Below, piece by piece: positions 15,076-23,899 of a DNA stretch of 33,471 bases. The stretch is from Syntrophomonadaceae bacterium (lineage in GTDB: Bacteria; Bacillota; Syntrophomonadia; Syntrophomonadales; Syntrophomonadaceae), in assembly GCA_018432955.1 (NCBI GenBank), contig JAHDSE010000161.1, positions 1 through 33,471 of the forward strand, read 5' to 3'. Numbering within the stretch: the stretch's first letter is position 1; each line of letters starts with the position of its first letter. A program made the position numbers and the translations under genes. The notes under the pieces are model-generated. The model ran no database searches, had not been told where the DNA came from, and was given only the letters and a program-made list of their open reading frames with translations.

Positions 15076-16479
15076 TTATTCTACTGAATTTTTCCCTGTT
15101 GATTCTTCTTTTCCTCCGCTTATATCATATTTTTTTAGCTTTCTATACAATGATGATAGATCTATGTCCAATTTATTAGCAGCTTTTGTTCTATCAAAAC
15201 CGGTTTCTCTAAGGACCTGAATAATCAGTCCTTTTTCAAAATCCTGGGTAGCGATTTTCAAGTTCTTTGTATTGGAGGGAACTTTAAAACCAACGTTTTT
15301 ATCCAGAAAAGCAAAATGCCTTTTATGAAGGCACTGCATGTTCTCCATATCGGCCAGGATCATAGCCCTTTCAAGAACATTCTCCAGTTCTCTGACATTG
15401 CCAGGCCATGGATGTTCATAAAGTAATTCCAGACTTTCTCGGGAAATATCTCTTATTGATGTCTTCAAACGGATATTCAACCTGCACATAAAATACCTGG
15501 TTAATACCGGAATATCTTCACAACGTTCTCTCAATGATATCATTTCCAGATGAACTACGTTTAGTCTATAATATAAATCTTCGCGAAACTCACCGGCTTT
15601 AATCATTCTTTCCAAATTACGATTTGTTGCCGCTATTACTCTTACATCCACTCTAACAGGGTAGCTTCCGCCCAGTCTTTCTATCTCCTGTTCCTGTAAA
15701 ACTACCAGTAATTTGCTCTGCATAGCCAGAGACATTTCTCCAATTTCATCCAGAAAAATCGTCCCTCCATTGGCCAGTTCAAATTTTCCCGGTTTTCCTC
15801 CTTTTTTGGCTCCTGAATATGCACCTTCTTCATAACCAAACAATTCCGCTTCCAACAAATTTTCCGGAATCGCTGCACAGTTAATTCTCAAAAAAGGCGA
15901 TCTGGAACGACTGCTAAAATTATGAATAGCATTGGCAAAAAGTTCTTTACCGGTACCACTTTCTCCGGTAATTAAGACTGTGGTATAACTATGATTGGCT
16001 ATCTGCTTTGCAAAGCACTTCAAATCCTGAAATGTTCTGGACTCACCTATTATGTCCTCAAAATTATATTTTGCTGTATGTAAGCTCTGGACTTCATCTT
16101 TATACATATTCAGCTCAGTAAGCAAGTTTTCTATTAATTCTTTGGCACCCATAATATCCATAAAGACACTATAGGCAAAAACCCCATAAATTTCATTATC
16201 AATAAAAACCGGTATAGAAGATGCAATCATATTACGGTCTCTTACTCTCCAATTATAACCTATTATGGCCTTCCCGGTTTCTAATACTGTATGGACGCGA
16301 GTATGAGGAGTGATTTCTTTTACAGGTTTGCCGATTACTTCTTCCCTGGATAGTTTAAGTACATCCAGATAGGTTTCACTGACTGATGTTATTATGCCAT
16401 TCTTGTCTACAATCATAGCTGCAGCAAACTGTTTTTCGTTAAACAAACCTTCCAAAATAGGCCCTGGCCCAAATTTCAA
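15076..16479 (-). CDS. Sigma-54-dependent transcriptional activator with PAS domain
   Basis: A 467-residue enhancer-binding protein. Residues 10-110 form a PAS sensor domain (MIVDKNGIITSVSETYLDVL). Residues about 140-375 are the AAA+ domain: Walker A GESGTGKE (172-179), the sigma-54 contact loop GAYSGA (219-224, a variant of GAFTGA), Walker B GTIFLDEIG (239-247) and the YRLNV block. A Fis-type helix-turn-helix lies near 425-450 (RTKAANKLDIDLSSLYRKL). The TTG start follows AGGTGAG. The gene lies directly downstream of the beta-oxidation/CoA-transferase genes, whose operon starts with a sigma-54 promoter, making it the obvious regulator of that operon. The ligand is unknown; a fatty acid or acyl-CoA is a guess. 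Confidence 0.92.
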   Translation of the reverse strand: MKFGPGPILEGLFNEKQFAAAMIVDKNGIITSVSETYLDVLKLSREEVIGKPVKEITPHTRVHTVLETGKAIIGYNWRVRDRNMIASSIPVFIDNEIYGVFAYSVFMDIMGAKELIENLLTELNMYKDEVQSLHTAKYNFEDIIGESRTFQDLKCFAKQIANHSYTTVLITGESGTGKELFANAIHNFSSRSRSPFLRINCAAIPENLLEAELFGYEEGAYSGAKKGGKPGKFELANGGTIFLDEIGEMSLAMQSKLLVVLQEQEIERLGGSYPVRVDVRVIAATNRNLERMIKAGEFREDLYYRLNVVHLEMISLRERCEDIPVLTRYFMCRLNIRLKTSIRDISRESLELLYEHPWPGNVRELENVLERAMILADMENMQCLHKRHFAFLDKNVGFKVPSNTKNLKIATQDFEKGLIIQVLRETGFDRTKAANKLDIDLSSLYRKLKKYDISGGKEESTGKNSVE

Positions 16480-16527
16480 CTATCTCACCTGCCTTCAGGT
16501 AGAAAAACGCCGCTGTTAAAAATAACT

Positions 16528-16555
16528 ATAACTTTATTATACTGGATAAAGTTAT
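16528..16555. promoter_or_regulatory. Dyad overlapping the activator's -10 box
   Basis: Perfect 10-bp inverted repeat ATAACTTTAT (16528-16537) and ATAAAGTTAT (16546-16555) with an 8-nt spacer covers the -10 box. A candidate autorepressor or other repressor site. Confidence 0.5.
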
Positions 16556-16564
16556 TTATGTTAA
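16536..16564 (-). promoter_or_regulatory. Sigma-A promoter of the sigma-54 activator gene
   Basis: On the minus strand TTAACA (16559-16564), 17 nt, TATAAT (16536-16541). Leader of roughly 50 nt to the TTG start at 16479. Confidence 0.75.
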
Positions 16565-16611
16565 CCCGTACCCAGATTAACAAGAAGCGGCACTTTCATC
16601 TGCCGGCATCA

Positions 16612-16650
16612 AAAATATGGCGGCAGGCACATAAAACTTAGCCTGCCGCC
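16612..16650 (-). terminator. Intrinsic terminator of the butyrate operon
   Basis: GGCGGCAGGC (16619-16628) and GCCTGCCGCC (16641-16650) form a 10-bp GC-rich stem, followed on the minus strand by ATATTTTTG. It separates the last CoA-transferase gene from the activator gene. Confidence 0.85.
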
Positions 16651-16717
16651 GGGTTATTGAGATTAAGCTTTTTCTCAGGCAAAATACTCCTGCTTTCAAA
16701 AACAAACCCTTTTCATT

Positions 16718-18067
16718 TTAAAGAACCGATTTGTTCGTTTTGCGCCATATTCCCTGAGCCTCAGCATCCTTAATCAATTGATCCCTGAAATCCGGATGAG
16801 CAATGGCAATTAATCCTTCCGCCCTTTGCCAGACCGACATTCCCTTCATTTCGAATTTACCGTATTCAGTTACGATAAACTGAGCCACTGATCGCGGATC
16901 GGTTACAATAGCCCCAGGAGTAAGAATAGGAACAATTCTCGATTTTACCTTGCCATCCTCGCCGCTTTTTGTTGAAGGTAAACACACAAACGATTTCCCT
17001 CCTTTTGATTCATAGGCAGCCAGGACAAAATCCAACTGTCCACCGGTTCCGCTGATTATCCTGGTACCGACCGACTCTGAACAAACCTGCCCATATAAAT
17101 CAACCTCTATAGCATTGTTTATTGTCATCAGATAATCATTTAAGGCAGCAATAGAAGGTTTATTGGTGTAATTAACCGGATAAGCTGCACACAACGGGTT
17201 GTCATCAATAAAATCGTATAGTCTTTGGCTGCCCAGGGCAAAAGCATATACCATTTTGCCCGGGTCAATTTGTTTACTTGCTCCAGTCAGTCTGCCTGCT
17301 TCATACATATCCAAATAAGCATCCACTAACATTTCCGTGTGACAGCCCAGGTCTTTAAGGTCAGATTCAGCAATCATCTTTCCTACTGCATTAGGCATTC
17401 CGCCTATTCCAAGCTGGATACAGCAATTATCATGCATTTCTTCAATAATAAACTCGGCAGCCTTCTTGTCTACGTCGCTTGAAGGCAAAACAGGGAGTTG
17501 CGGCAAAGAAGGGTTTTCCCCTTCCACGATATAATCAATCTTGGAAATGTGAATAGACTCCTCAAAGCCTCCCAAACAGCGGGGCTGGTTTTTATTAATT
17601 TCTAAAATTATTGTTTTAGCCCGATCACAAATCGCTTTGGTATGTGAATTTTCCGGGCCAAAATTGAAGAAACCATGTTTATCCATAGGAGCAACCTGCA
17701 ACATGGCTACATCAATAGGTTCAATATGTTCCCGAACATAACGTGGCAACTCTGAGTATCTGATTGATGAGTAATATACCGGTCTGCCAGAACCGTTAAT
17801 TTTCCGGTCTTGCCCGGAAAGATGCCAGGAATGCCAGATAAAAGTTTCTCCAAGGGGATCGACTTCCACTACCTTTGGCGGATAAAGGGTTAAAAGGCTC
17901 CATATTTTAATATCTTTAAGTTCTTTCTTTCGCTTTGCCAGGGCTTTATCCAGGCTGACAACCTGCGAGCAAAGAGGCCCATAATCAACCCAATCCCCGG
18001 ATTTTATAACTTTCACCGCTTCATCAGCAGAAACCAGCTTTTGCTTATAATCTTCCATATAGTTCAC
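16718..18067 (-). CDS. Butyryl-CoA:acetate CoA-transferase-like enzyme (second copy)
   Basis: A 449-residue member of the acetyl-CoA hydrolase/4-hydroxybutyrate CoA-transferase family, closest in pattern to gut butyryl-CoA:acetate CoA-transferases (EDYKQKLVSADEAVKVIKSG, AMLQVAPMDKHGFFNFG, QLGIGGMPNAVG, ISGTGGQLDFVLAAY). The catalytic glutamate is Glu245 in HTEM. In a butyrate oxidiser it would activate butyrate by taking CoA from acetyl-CoA. A GTG at 18076 lies inside the Shine-Dalgarno sequence; the GTG at 18067, 8 nt after GGAGG, is the better start. It overlaps the stop codon of a tiny upstream frame (GTGA). It is a diverged paralogue of the neighbouring gene, 137 nt upstream. Confidence 0.88.
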   Translation of the reverse strand: MNYMEDYKQKLVSADEAVKVIKSGDWVDYGPLCSQVVSLDKALAKRKKELKDIKIWSLLTLYPPKVVEVDPLGETFIWHSWHLSGQDRKINGSGRPVYYSSIRYSELPRYVREHIEPIDVAMLQVAPMDKHGFFNFGPENSHTKAICDRAKTIILEINKNQPRCLGGFEESIHISKIDYIVEGENPSLPQLPVLPSSDVDKKAAEFIIEEMHDNCCIQLGIGGMPNAVGKMIAESDLKDLGCHTEMLVDAYLDMYEAGRLTGASKQIDPGKMVYAFALGSQRLYDFIDDNPLCAAYPVNYTNKPSIAALNDYLMTINNAIEVDLYGQVCSESVGTRIISGTGGQLDFVLAAYESKGGKSFVCLPSTKSGEDGKVKSRIVPILTPGAIVTDPRSVAQFIVTEYGKFEMKGMSVWQRAEGLIAIAHPDFRDQLIKDAEAQGIWRKTNKSVL

Positions 18068-18156
18068 TGTCTCCACCTCCTGATACTGGAAATCGACATT
18101 AATTCTTGTTTAAATTGTAAAGCCCTTATATGGCTCCAGTATAATTGCTTGCTCAA
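18064..18156 (-). CDS. Possible 30-codon leader peptide before the second CoA-transferase
   Basis: A TTG at 18154-18156 follows GGGGAG by 6 nt (within a purine-rich stretch AGGAGGAAGGGGAG) and opens a 30-codon frame rich in Ser, Gln and Arg (starts MSKQLYWSHIRA). Its TGA overlaps the GTG start of the CoA-transferase (GTGA), the arrangement used for translational coupling. It has no recognisable homologue and could equally be spacer DNA. Confidence 0.25.
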   Translation of the reverse strand: MSKQLYWSHIRALQFKQELMSISSIRRWRQ

Positions 18157-18204
18157 GAATTACTCCCCTTCCTCCTTATTACTCAATTGTAATTATACAT
18201 TATT

Positions 18205-19551
18205 TTAAGCTTCAATTTTATTGCTTCTTTTCCAAAAGCCTAAGCTGTCAGCTTCTTTAATAAGATCATCCCTGAAATCCGGGTGAGCTATTTCTATTAT
18301 ATTTTCTGTTCTCTTCCAGATTGATTGGCATTTCATTAGAGCCTTGCCATATTCGGTAACAATATAGTGGGTTAGCTGGCGGGAAACAGTACAGGCTGCT
18401 CCTGGAGTAAGGAAAGGCCTAATTTTTGACTGTATGGTCCCATCCTTGGCCTTGTAAGTTGACGACATACAAAGAAAACTCTTCCCCCCCTGAGAATGAT
18501 ACGCACCGAGCACAAAGTCCCATTGTCCACCAGTTCCGGTAATCTGCCTCGGCCCCTGCATTTCCGAAGCTACCTGTCCATAAAAGTCGGCTTCCAGACA
18601 TCCATTAATCGAAACCATATTGGAAATCCTGGCAATAACACTGGGGTTATTGGTATAATCCACTGAATAGCAGGCTATCATGGGATTGTGATCCATAAAC
18701 TCATACAACTCAGGAGAACCCAGGGCAAAAGTGCATACTATTCTCTTTCGGTCTATTTCCTTTTTAGCCCCGGTAATACAACCCTCTTTCCACATCTCAA
18801 CATAAGCATCAGCCATCATTTCGGTATGAACTCCCAGGTCCCTGACACCGGCAGCGGCAATCTGTTTACCCAGGTAGTTGGGTAATCCCCCAATCCCCAA
18901 TTGAATACAACAACCATCGTGAATATCTTCCATTATGTGTTCAGCTATCTTAATTTCAGCCTCAGTAGGTTCAAGAACAGCAGCATTGGCCATAGGTTCG
19001 TTCTCGCCTCTTACAATGTAATCTATTTCCGAAATATGAATCTGATGCCCGTTCCCTCCACAGACATAAGGCATACTCTCATTCTCTTCCACAATAGTTA
19101 TCTTCGCATTTTCAATTACGGCTTCCATATGAGAAGTGTTTATACCGAAATTAAAATACCCAAACTTATCCATAGGACATACCCTGAGCATAGCTACATC
19201 TATTTCCACTTCCCGTCTGCGATAGTAGTCAGGAACCTCATGATATAATAACGGAGAAAAGCTGCAGATTCCCTGGTCCGCCAGTTTCGCATCCCAGGCA
19301 CTGTAATGCCAGCTGTCCCACTGAAAATGCTCCATATGGGGGTCAACTATTGGTACTTCCGGAAATGGGGGCAGGGATATTCCACTCCTGATATGCACAT
19401 CATAGAGTTCATCTTTTCTTTTAGCCAGTGCTTTATCTAATGCTTTAGGATAACCATTAAAATACATATAGTCAACCCAGTCTCCTGATTTGATTACCTT
19501 TACCGCTTCATCAGGGGTACGCAGTTTTTCCTTGTATACACTCTGAAACAT
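18205..19551 (-). CDS. Butyryl-CoA:acetate CoA-transferase-like enzyme (first copy)
   Basis: A 448-residue CoA-transferase of the same family as the gene after it. GIGGLPN is at 219-225, the catalytic glutamate is Glu244 (VHTEM), and ITGTGGQWDFVLGAY lies in the C-terminal domain. It starts 20 nt after the acyl-CoA dehydrogenase gene, so it is transcribed with it. Expected reaction: transfer of CoA between acetyl-CoA and butyrate (or a related short fatty acid), forming the substrate of the dehydrogenase without spending ATP. The two copies differ near the N terminus (YMYFNGYPKALDK here, YGPLCSQVVSLDK in the other), which may reflect different acyl specificities. Confidence 0.88.
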   Translation of the reverse strand: MFQSVYKEKLRTPDEAVKVIKSGDWVDYMYFNGYPKALDKALAKRKDELYDVHIRSGISLPPFPEVPIVDPHMEHFQWDSWHYSAWDAKLADQGICSFSPLLYHEVPDYYRRREVEIDVAMLRVCPMDKFGYFNFGINTSHMEAVIENAKITIVEENESMPYVCGGNGHQIHISEIDYIVRGENEPMANAAVLEPTEAEIKIAEHIMEDIHDGCCIQLGIGGLPNYLGKQIAAAGVRDLGVHTEMMADAYVEMWKEGCITGAKKEIDRKRIVCTFALGSPELYEFMDHNPMIACYSVDYTNNPSVIARISNMVSINGCLEADFYGQVASEMQGPRQITGTGGQWDFVLGAYHSQGGKSFLCMSSTYKAKDGTIQSKIRPFLTPGAACTVSRQLTHYIVTEYGKALMKCQSIWKRTENIIEIAHPDFRDDLIKEADSLGFWKRSNKIEA

Positions 19552-19571
19552 TATAAAAACCCTCCTTCAAA

Positions 19572-20711
19572 TTACCCTCGCAGTACATCACCTGCAATAA
19601 CCATTTTCTGTACCTGGGCAGTACCTTCAAAAATTTGGAATATCTTGGCGTCACGCATGTATTTTTCAACTATATATTCTTTGGTGTAACCATAGCCGCC
19701 AAAAACCTGAACTGCATCGGTACTTACTTTCATGGCGGCTTCACCACCCCAGTATTTTGCCAGAGAGGCTTCCTTGGTAAAAGGAATTCCCTGGTCCTGA
19801 TTACTGGCTGCCTTCTGGTAAAGCAGTCGTGCAGTCTCACACATAATAGCCATATCTGCCAGAATAAACTGAATTCCCTGGAAACTGCAAATAGGTTTCC
19901 CAAACTGCTGCCTTTCCTTGGAGTATGCTACCGCAGCTTCAAAAGCCCCCTGGGCAACCCCGGTTGCCATGGCACCTACAACAGCACGCGAAATATCCAG
20001 GGTCTTCATGGCGATTTTAAAGCCCTCTCCTTCTTTGCCCAGCAAGTTCCTGGCCGGAACCCTCACATCTTCAAATATCACCTGCGTGGTATTGGAAGTT
20101 CTTATACCCAATTTGTTCTCCGGAGGACCTATGCTGATTCCCGGGGTGTTCCTGTCCACCATAAAAGCACACATTCCCTTGTATCCCATTTTTTTGTCCA
20201 GCGTAGCAAAAACAGTATATATATTGGCTATTCCGCCATTACTAATAAACTGCTTGGTACCATTGAGGATATAATCATCTCCATCTTTAACACATCTGGT
20301 AGAAAGACCCCCTGCATCTGAACCAGCACCTGGCTCGGTAAGACAAAAGGCTGTTATCGCGCCCTCCATCATAAGTCCATACCACCACTTCTTCTGTTCA
20401 TCTGAAGCAGCAATATAAACAGGATCAGGCCCCAGCAGAGTACTGGCTGCCATAGTAGTACCCAGTCCGGCATCACCCCGGCAGATTTCTTCTGAAATAA
20501 TTGCCTGTCCCAGATGGTCTATTCCAGGTCCGCCATACTCAGCAGGTACCCCACAGGTCATAAGCCCTAACTCTTGAAGTTTTTTTATGGTATCCCATGG
20601 CATGGTATGATGTTCATCCCATTCCTGACAATACGGAAGTATTTCATTATCGGCAAAATCTCTCGCCATTTTTTTTATCATTTCATGCTCTTCTGATAAC
20701 TTAAAATCCAT
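19572..20711 (-). CDS. bcd: Butyryl-CoA dehydrogenase (short-chain acyl-CoA dehydrogenase)
   Basis: A 379-residue FAD enzyme that oxidises butyryl-CoA to crotonyl-CoA. All family blocks are present: AEYGGPGIDHLGQAI, CLTEPGAGSDAGG, the FAD-binding NGTKQFISNGG, the C-terminal QVFGGYGYTKEY, and the catalytic base Glu362 in IFEGTAQVQ. Electrons normally pass to EtfAB; no etf genes are in this window. An ATG 30 nt further upstream lacks a ribosome-binding site, while the ATG at 20711 follows GGGGGAG, so this start is used. It is fourth in the operon hbd-crt-thl-bcd. Confidence 0.94.
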   Translation of the reverse strand: MDFKLSEEHEMIKKMARDFADNEILPYCQEWDEHHTMPWDTIKKLQELGLMTCGVPAEYGGPGIDHLGQAIISEEICRGDAGLGTTMAASTLLGPDPVYIAASDEQKKWWYGLMMEGAITAFCLTEPGAGSDAGGLSTRCVKDGDDYILNGTKQFISNGGIANIYTVFATLDKKMGYKGMCAFMVDRNTPGISIGPPENKLGIRTSNTTQVIFEDVRVPARNLLGKEGEGFKIAMKTLDISRAVVGAMATGVAQGAFEAAVAYSKERQQFGKPICSFQGIQFILADMAIMCETARLLYQKAASNQDQGIPFTKEASLAKYWGGEAAMKVSTDAVQVFGGYGYTKEYIVEKYMRDAKIFQIFEGTAQVQKMVIAGDVLRG

Positions 20712-20750
20712 TTTTTCTCCCCCTTTTATAGGTATTATCAACTATCTACT

Positions 20751-21968
20751 TTAGATGTCTCTGGTCCACAGTGAAGCCATCGCCATTCCTCCACCCACAC
20801 AGAGTGATGCTCCTCCGGTTCCAAGTCCCAATCTTTCCATTTCATAGTACATGGTAACTATAATTCTCAGGCCGGTACAACCGACCGGATGCCCCAGAGC
20901 GATACCGGAACCATGGTGGTTTACTTTATCCAATTTCATATTGTTGCTTAAGTCTATCCCGTAGTCTTCTTTAAGTTTTCTTCCTACACCCAGCCATTGA
21001 GCAGCAAATGCTTCATTGACTTCCCAATAATCAACATCTTCAAATTTCATTCCAGCTTCTTTGAGGCATTTAGGAATAGCAACCGCAGGTCCTAATCCCA
21101 TAACCTTTGGCTCCACTCCCTCACCACAAACATTTATCAGTTTCATCAGGGGTTTAATCCCCAGTTCTTCTGCTTTTTCCTTGGACATCAGAATTGCTGC
21201 CGCTGCTCCATCATTGATACCTGAAGCATTGGCAGCAGTAACCACACCACCTTTTTTGAAGGCCGGGGGCAACTTAGCCATGTCTTCCAGGTTGGCATCA
21301 GGGATCATATGTTCATCTGTTTCATAAAACTTGCTGCCTTTTTTGCTCTTAAGTTCAACCGGTACAATTTCCCGCTTAAAATAGCCTTCCTTAACTGCTT
21401 TTATAGCACGTTGATGGCTGATAAGCGCCAGTTCATCACACTCCTGCCTGGTGATTCCATACATTTCGGCAACATTTTCTGCGGTAATACCCATATGACC
21501 TGGAACCTGCTCATCGATCAATCCATCATAAAGCATGACATCTTCAAAGGTACCCGGCCCTAAACGGTAGCCCATTCTGCCCTTGGGAACCAGGTAAGGT
21601 ACAGTAGTCATGCTCTCCACACCGATTACCAGACCAATATCGGTTTTACCCAGCATTATGTTGTGAGCCGCTATTTCCAGTGCTCGCATGGCCGAAGTAC
21701 AATTCTGATTCAGAACTATGGCCCCGCTTCTGGGCGGAAGCCCCAGTCTGATAGATACCTGGCGGGCATGATTGGACCCGCAGCCATGGGAGAAAACCTG
21801 TCCCATACATATTTCATCGATAATATCAGCGGGTATTCCCGCTCTTTTTATGGCTTCTTCACCAACAGTCATTGCCAGTTGCCTGGCCGGAACATCTTTC
21901 AGACTGCCCAAAAACCTTCCGATAGCAGTCCTGCAAGCACTGACCATTACGACTTCCTTTATTTCCAT
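20751..21968 (-). CDS. Acetyl-CoA acetyltransferase (thiolase)
   Basis: A 405-residue thiolase cleaving acetoacetyl-CoA to two acetyl-CoA in the degradative direction. Catalytic residues are visible: nucleophile Cys90 (LNQNCTSAMRALE), His360 (IALGHPVG) and Cys390 (SLCVGGGMA). The motif HHGSGIALGHPVGCTG replaces the more usual NGGAIALGHPIG, a variation seen in many anaerobe thiolases. AGGAGG lies 9 nt before the ATG at 21968; an upstream in-frame start at 21995 would add nine arginine-rich residues and is unlikely. Last step of the beta-oxidation set encoded here. Confidence 0.94.
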   Translation of the reverse strand: MEIKEVVMVSACRTAIGRFLGSLKDVPARQLAMTVGEEAIKRAGIPADIIDEICMGQVFSHGCGSNHARQVSIRLGLPPRSGAIVLNQNCTSAMRALEIAAHNIMLGKTDIGLVIGVESMTTVPYLVPKGRMGYRLGPGTFEDVMLYDGLIDEQVPGHMGITAENVAEMYGITRQECDELALISHQRAIKAVKEGYFKREIVPVELKSKKGSKFYETDEHMIPDANLEDMAKLPPAFKKGGVVTAANASGINDGAAAAILMSKEKAEELGIKPLMKLINVCGEGVEPKVMGLGPAVAIPKCLKEAGMKFEDVDYWEVNEAFAAQWLGVGRKLKEDYGIDLSNNMKLDKVNHHGSGIALGHPVGCTGLRIIVTMYYEMERLGLGTGGASLCVGGGMAMASLWTRDI

Positions 21969-21997
21969 GTGAAAACCCCTCCTTCTAAATCGCACTA

Positions 21998-22777
21998 TTA
22001 TTTTCCTTTAAACTCTGGTTTTCGTTTTTCCAGGAAAGCATTCATTCCTTCCTTCTGGTCTTCAGTGGAGAACAAGAATGCCCATGATTTTTGTTCAAAC
22101 TTGAGTCCAGACAAAAGGTCAACATTATCTCCATAATTCAGGCATTTTTTGGCTGTTTTCATAGCCAGTACAGATTTTGATGCCAGACTTTTGGCCATTT
22201 TTTTGGCTTCTGCCATCAAATCCTCCAGTGGTACTACCATATTAACCAGCCCAATCTTAAATGCCGTATCTGTATCAACAGAATCACCGGTCATGATCAG
22301 ATACCTTGCCCAGCCTGGACCTACTATACGGGATAACCTCTGAGTTCCGCCTGCACCAGGTGTAACCCCCAAATTAATTTCCGGTTGTCCAAATTTGCTG
22401 CCTTCTGAAGCAATACGTATATCACAGGCCAGAGCGAGTTCACATCCCCCGCCCAAAGCGAGATTGGCTATGGCTGCTATTACGGGTTTCTCCAGATTAA
22501 CAATCTTATCAAAGGCTTGGTGCACCAGAGCTACAAAAGCCTCGGCCTGCAAAGAACTGGCCTTGATCATATATTCAATATCTCCGCCAGCAGCAAACAC
22601 TTTGCTGCCTCCGCTTATTATCACAGCCTTTACTTCATCATCTGCTGCTATCTTATCCAACAAAGCAGATAATTCTTTCATCATCTCATCATTTATGCCA
22701 TTCATGCTTTTTGGACGATTCAAGGTTATTATCCCTGTGTTTTCCTCTTTTTCATAAAGCAAGGTATTTAGCTCCAT
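21998..22777 (-). CDS. crt: Enoyl-CoA hydratase (crotonase)
   Basis: A 259-residue crotonase that hydrates crotonyl-CoA to 3-hydroxybutyryl-CoA. The oxyanion-hole motifs FAAGGDIEYM (61-70) and ALGGGCELALACD are present, as are both catalytic glutamates, Glu113 and Glu133 (FGQPEINLGVTPGAGG), 20 residues apart as in characterised hydratases. It begins 15 nt after hbd with GGGAG as ribosome-binding site and ends 29 nt before the thiolase start. Normal length; substrate chain length assigned from operon context. Confidence 0.93.
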   Translation of the reverse strand: MELNTLLYEKEENTGIITLNRPKSMNGINDEMMKELSALLDKIAADDEVKAVIISGGSKVFAAGGDIEYMIKASSLQAEAFVALVHQAFDKIVNLEKPVIAAIANLALGGGCELALACDIRIASEGSKFGQPEINLGVTPGAGGTQRLSRIVGPGWARYLIMTGDSVDTDTAFKIGLVNMVVPLEDLMAEAKKMAKSLASKSVLAMKTAKKCLNYGDNVDLLSGLKFEQKSWAFLFSTEDQKEGMNAFLEKRKPEFKGK

Positions 22778-22792
22778 GCCTTTTTCTCCCTT

Positions 22793-23647
22793 CTATTTCT
22801 TGTAGTCGTAGAATCCTTTACCTGTTTTCATTCCCAGGTGTCCGGCCCGAACCTTTTGCTTCAAAGCCAGGGAAGGCCGATATTTGGAATCTCCAAATTC
22901 CTGCCAGAAATACTCACAAACCATTAGTAAGACATCAATTCCCACCATATCGCAAAGGGCCAGCGGTCCTATAGGCATATTGGCCCCCAGTTTCATCGCT
23001 TTGTCTATTTCTTCCGCAGATGCCACCCCATCCTGATAGGCTATTGCAGCTTCGTTAATATACGGGACCAGTATTCGGTTAACAATAAATCCGGGAAACT
23101 CCTTGGCCAGGACCGGCTCTTTGCCAAGTTTCTTGCACAGATCAAATATTGTTGCAGAGACATCTTCAGTGGTCTCTGCACCGGGAATTACCTCCACGAG
23201 TTTCATCACAGGTACGGGGTTAAAAAAGTGCATTCCGACTACTTTATCAGCCCGTGCAGTTGCAGCTGCTATTTCTGTTATGCTCAGGGCAGAAGTATTT
23301 GAAGCCAGGATAGTATTTTCAGGGCAAATCTCATCCAACTGTTTAAATACTGTTTTCTTTATATCAATTTTTTCGATAATAGCTTCGATTACCACTTCAC
23401 AATCTGCAAAATCTCCCAGATCACTTCCGGTTTTCAGAAGCGCTTTTCTGGCCTGTATTCCTTTTTCATCAAGTTTGCCTTTATCTACAGCCTTTTTCCA
23501 TGCTTTGTCTATCCCCTTAATTGCTCTCTCCAAAACTACAGTATCAATATCTACCAGCACTACCGAAAATCCTGCCTCCACACTTACCTGGGCAATACCT
23601 GCCCCCATGGTTCCTGCTCCCAATACGCCAATTTTTTTAATGTCCAT
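22793..23647 (-). CDS. hbd: 3-hydroxybutyryl-CoA dehydrogenase
   Basis: A 284-residue NAD(P)-dependent dehydrogenase oxidising 3-hydroxybutyryl-CoA to acetoacetyl-CoA. The nucleotide-binding GVLGAGTMGAGIA is at the N terminus, the catalytic block GMHFFNPVPVMKLVEV near 137, and the C-terminal domain ends HLGMKTGKGFYDY. The ATG at 23647 follows GGGGGAGGAG; an upstream frame extension has no such site. It is the first gene of the operon, about 90 nt from a sigma-54 promoter, and the source of NADH for the neighbouring Flox-Hdr system (inference). Confidence 0.95.
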   Translation of the reverse strand: MDIKKIGVLGAGTMGAGIAQVSVEAGFSVVLVDIDTVVLERAIKGIDKAWKKAVDKGKLDEKGIQARKALLKTGSDLGDFADCEVVIEAIIEKIDIKKTVFKQLDEICPENTILASNTSALSITEIAAATARADKVVGMHFFNPVPVMKLVEVIPGAETTEDVSATIFDLCKKLGKEPVLAKEFPGFIVNRILVPYINEAAIAYQDGVASAEEIDKAMKLGANMPIGPLALCDMVGIDVLLMVCEYFWQEFGDSKYRPSLALKQKVRAGHLGMKTGKGFYDYKK

Positions 23648-23749
23648 TATTTCTCCTCCCCCATCTTTTCTCATTAATCAAACAAAAAAAATATCCCCCC
23701 TTCTGAATAAGTATTGGACATCATATTCATCCATTTACTTTAATTAATA

Positions 23750-23764
23750 GCAATTATTGTGCCA
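23750..23764 (-). promoter_or_regulatory. Sigma-54 promoter of hbd-crt-thl-bcd-CoA-transferases
   Basis: On the minus strand TGGCAC, five bases (AATAA), TTGC, followed by T: an essentially perfect -24/-12 element. It lies about 100 nt before the hbd start and a sigma-54 activator gene lies at the end of the same gene set. Confidence 0.9.
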
Positions 23765-23828
23765 AACATGCTATCATTTACAAATGTCGTATTATAGGGC
23801 TTTTAATTTCTCCCTGTATTGTTGATTT

Positions 23829-23863
23829 CCCATGTTTTATGCAAATATGCAAAAAGACATGGG
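23829..23863. promoter_or_regulatory. Candidate upstream activator site
   Basis: CCCATGT (23829-23835) and ACATGGG (23857-23863) are 7-bp inverted arms around an inner GCAAATATGC. The centre is about 110 bp upstream of the expected transcription start, a usual distance for a sigma-54 enhancer. Confidence 0.45.
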
Positions 23864-23899
23864 ATAAGCAAAAGAAGACACCAATTTATAAAAGTAAAA

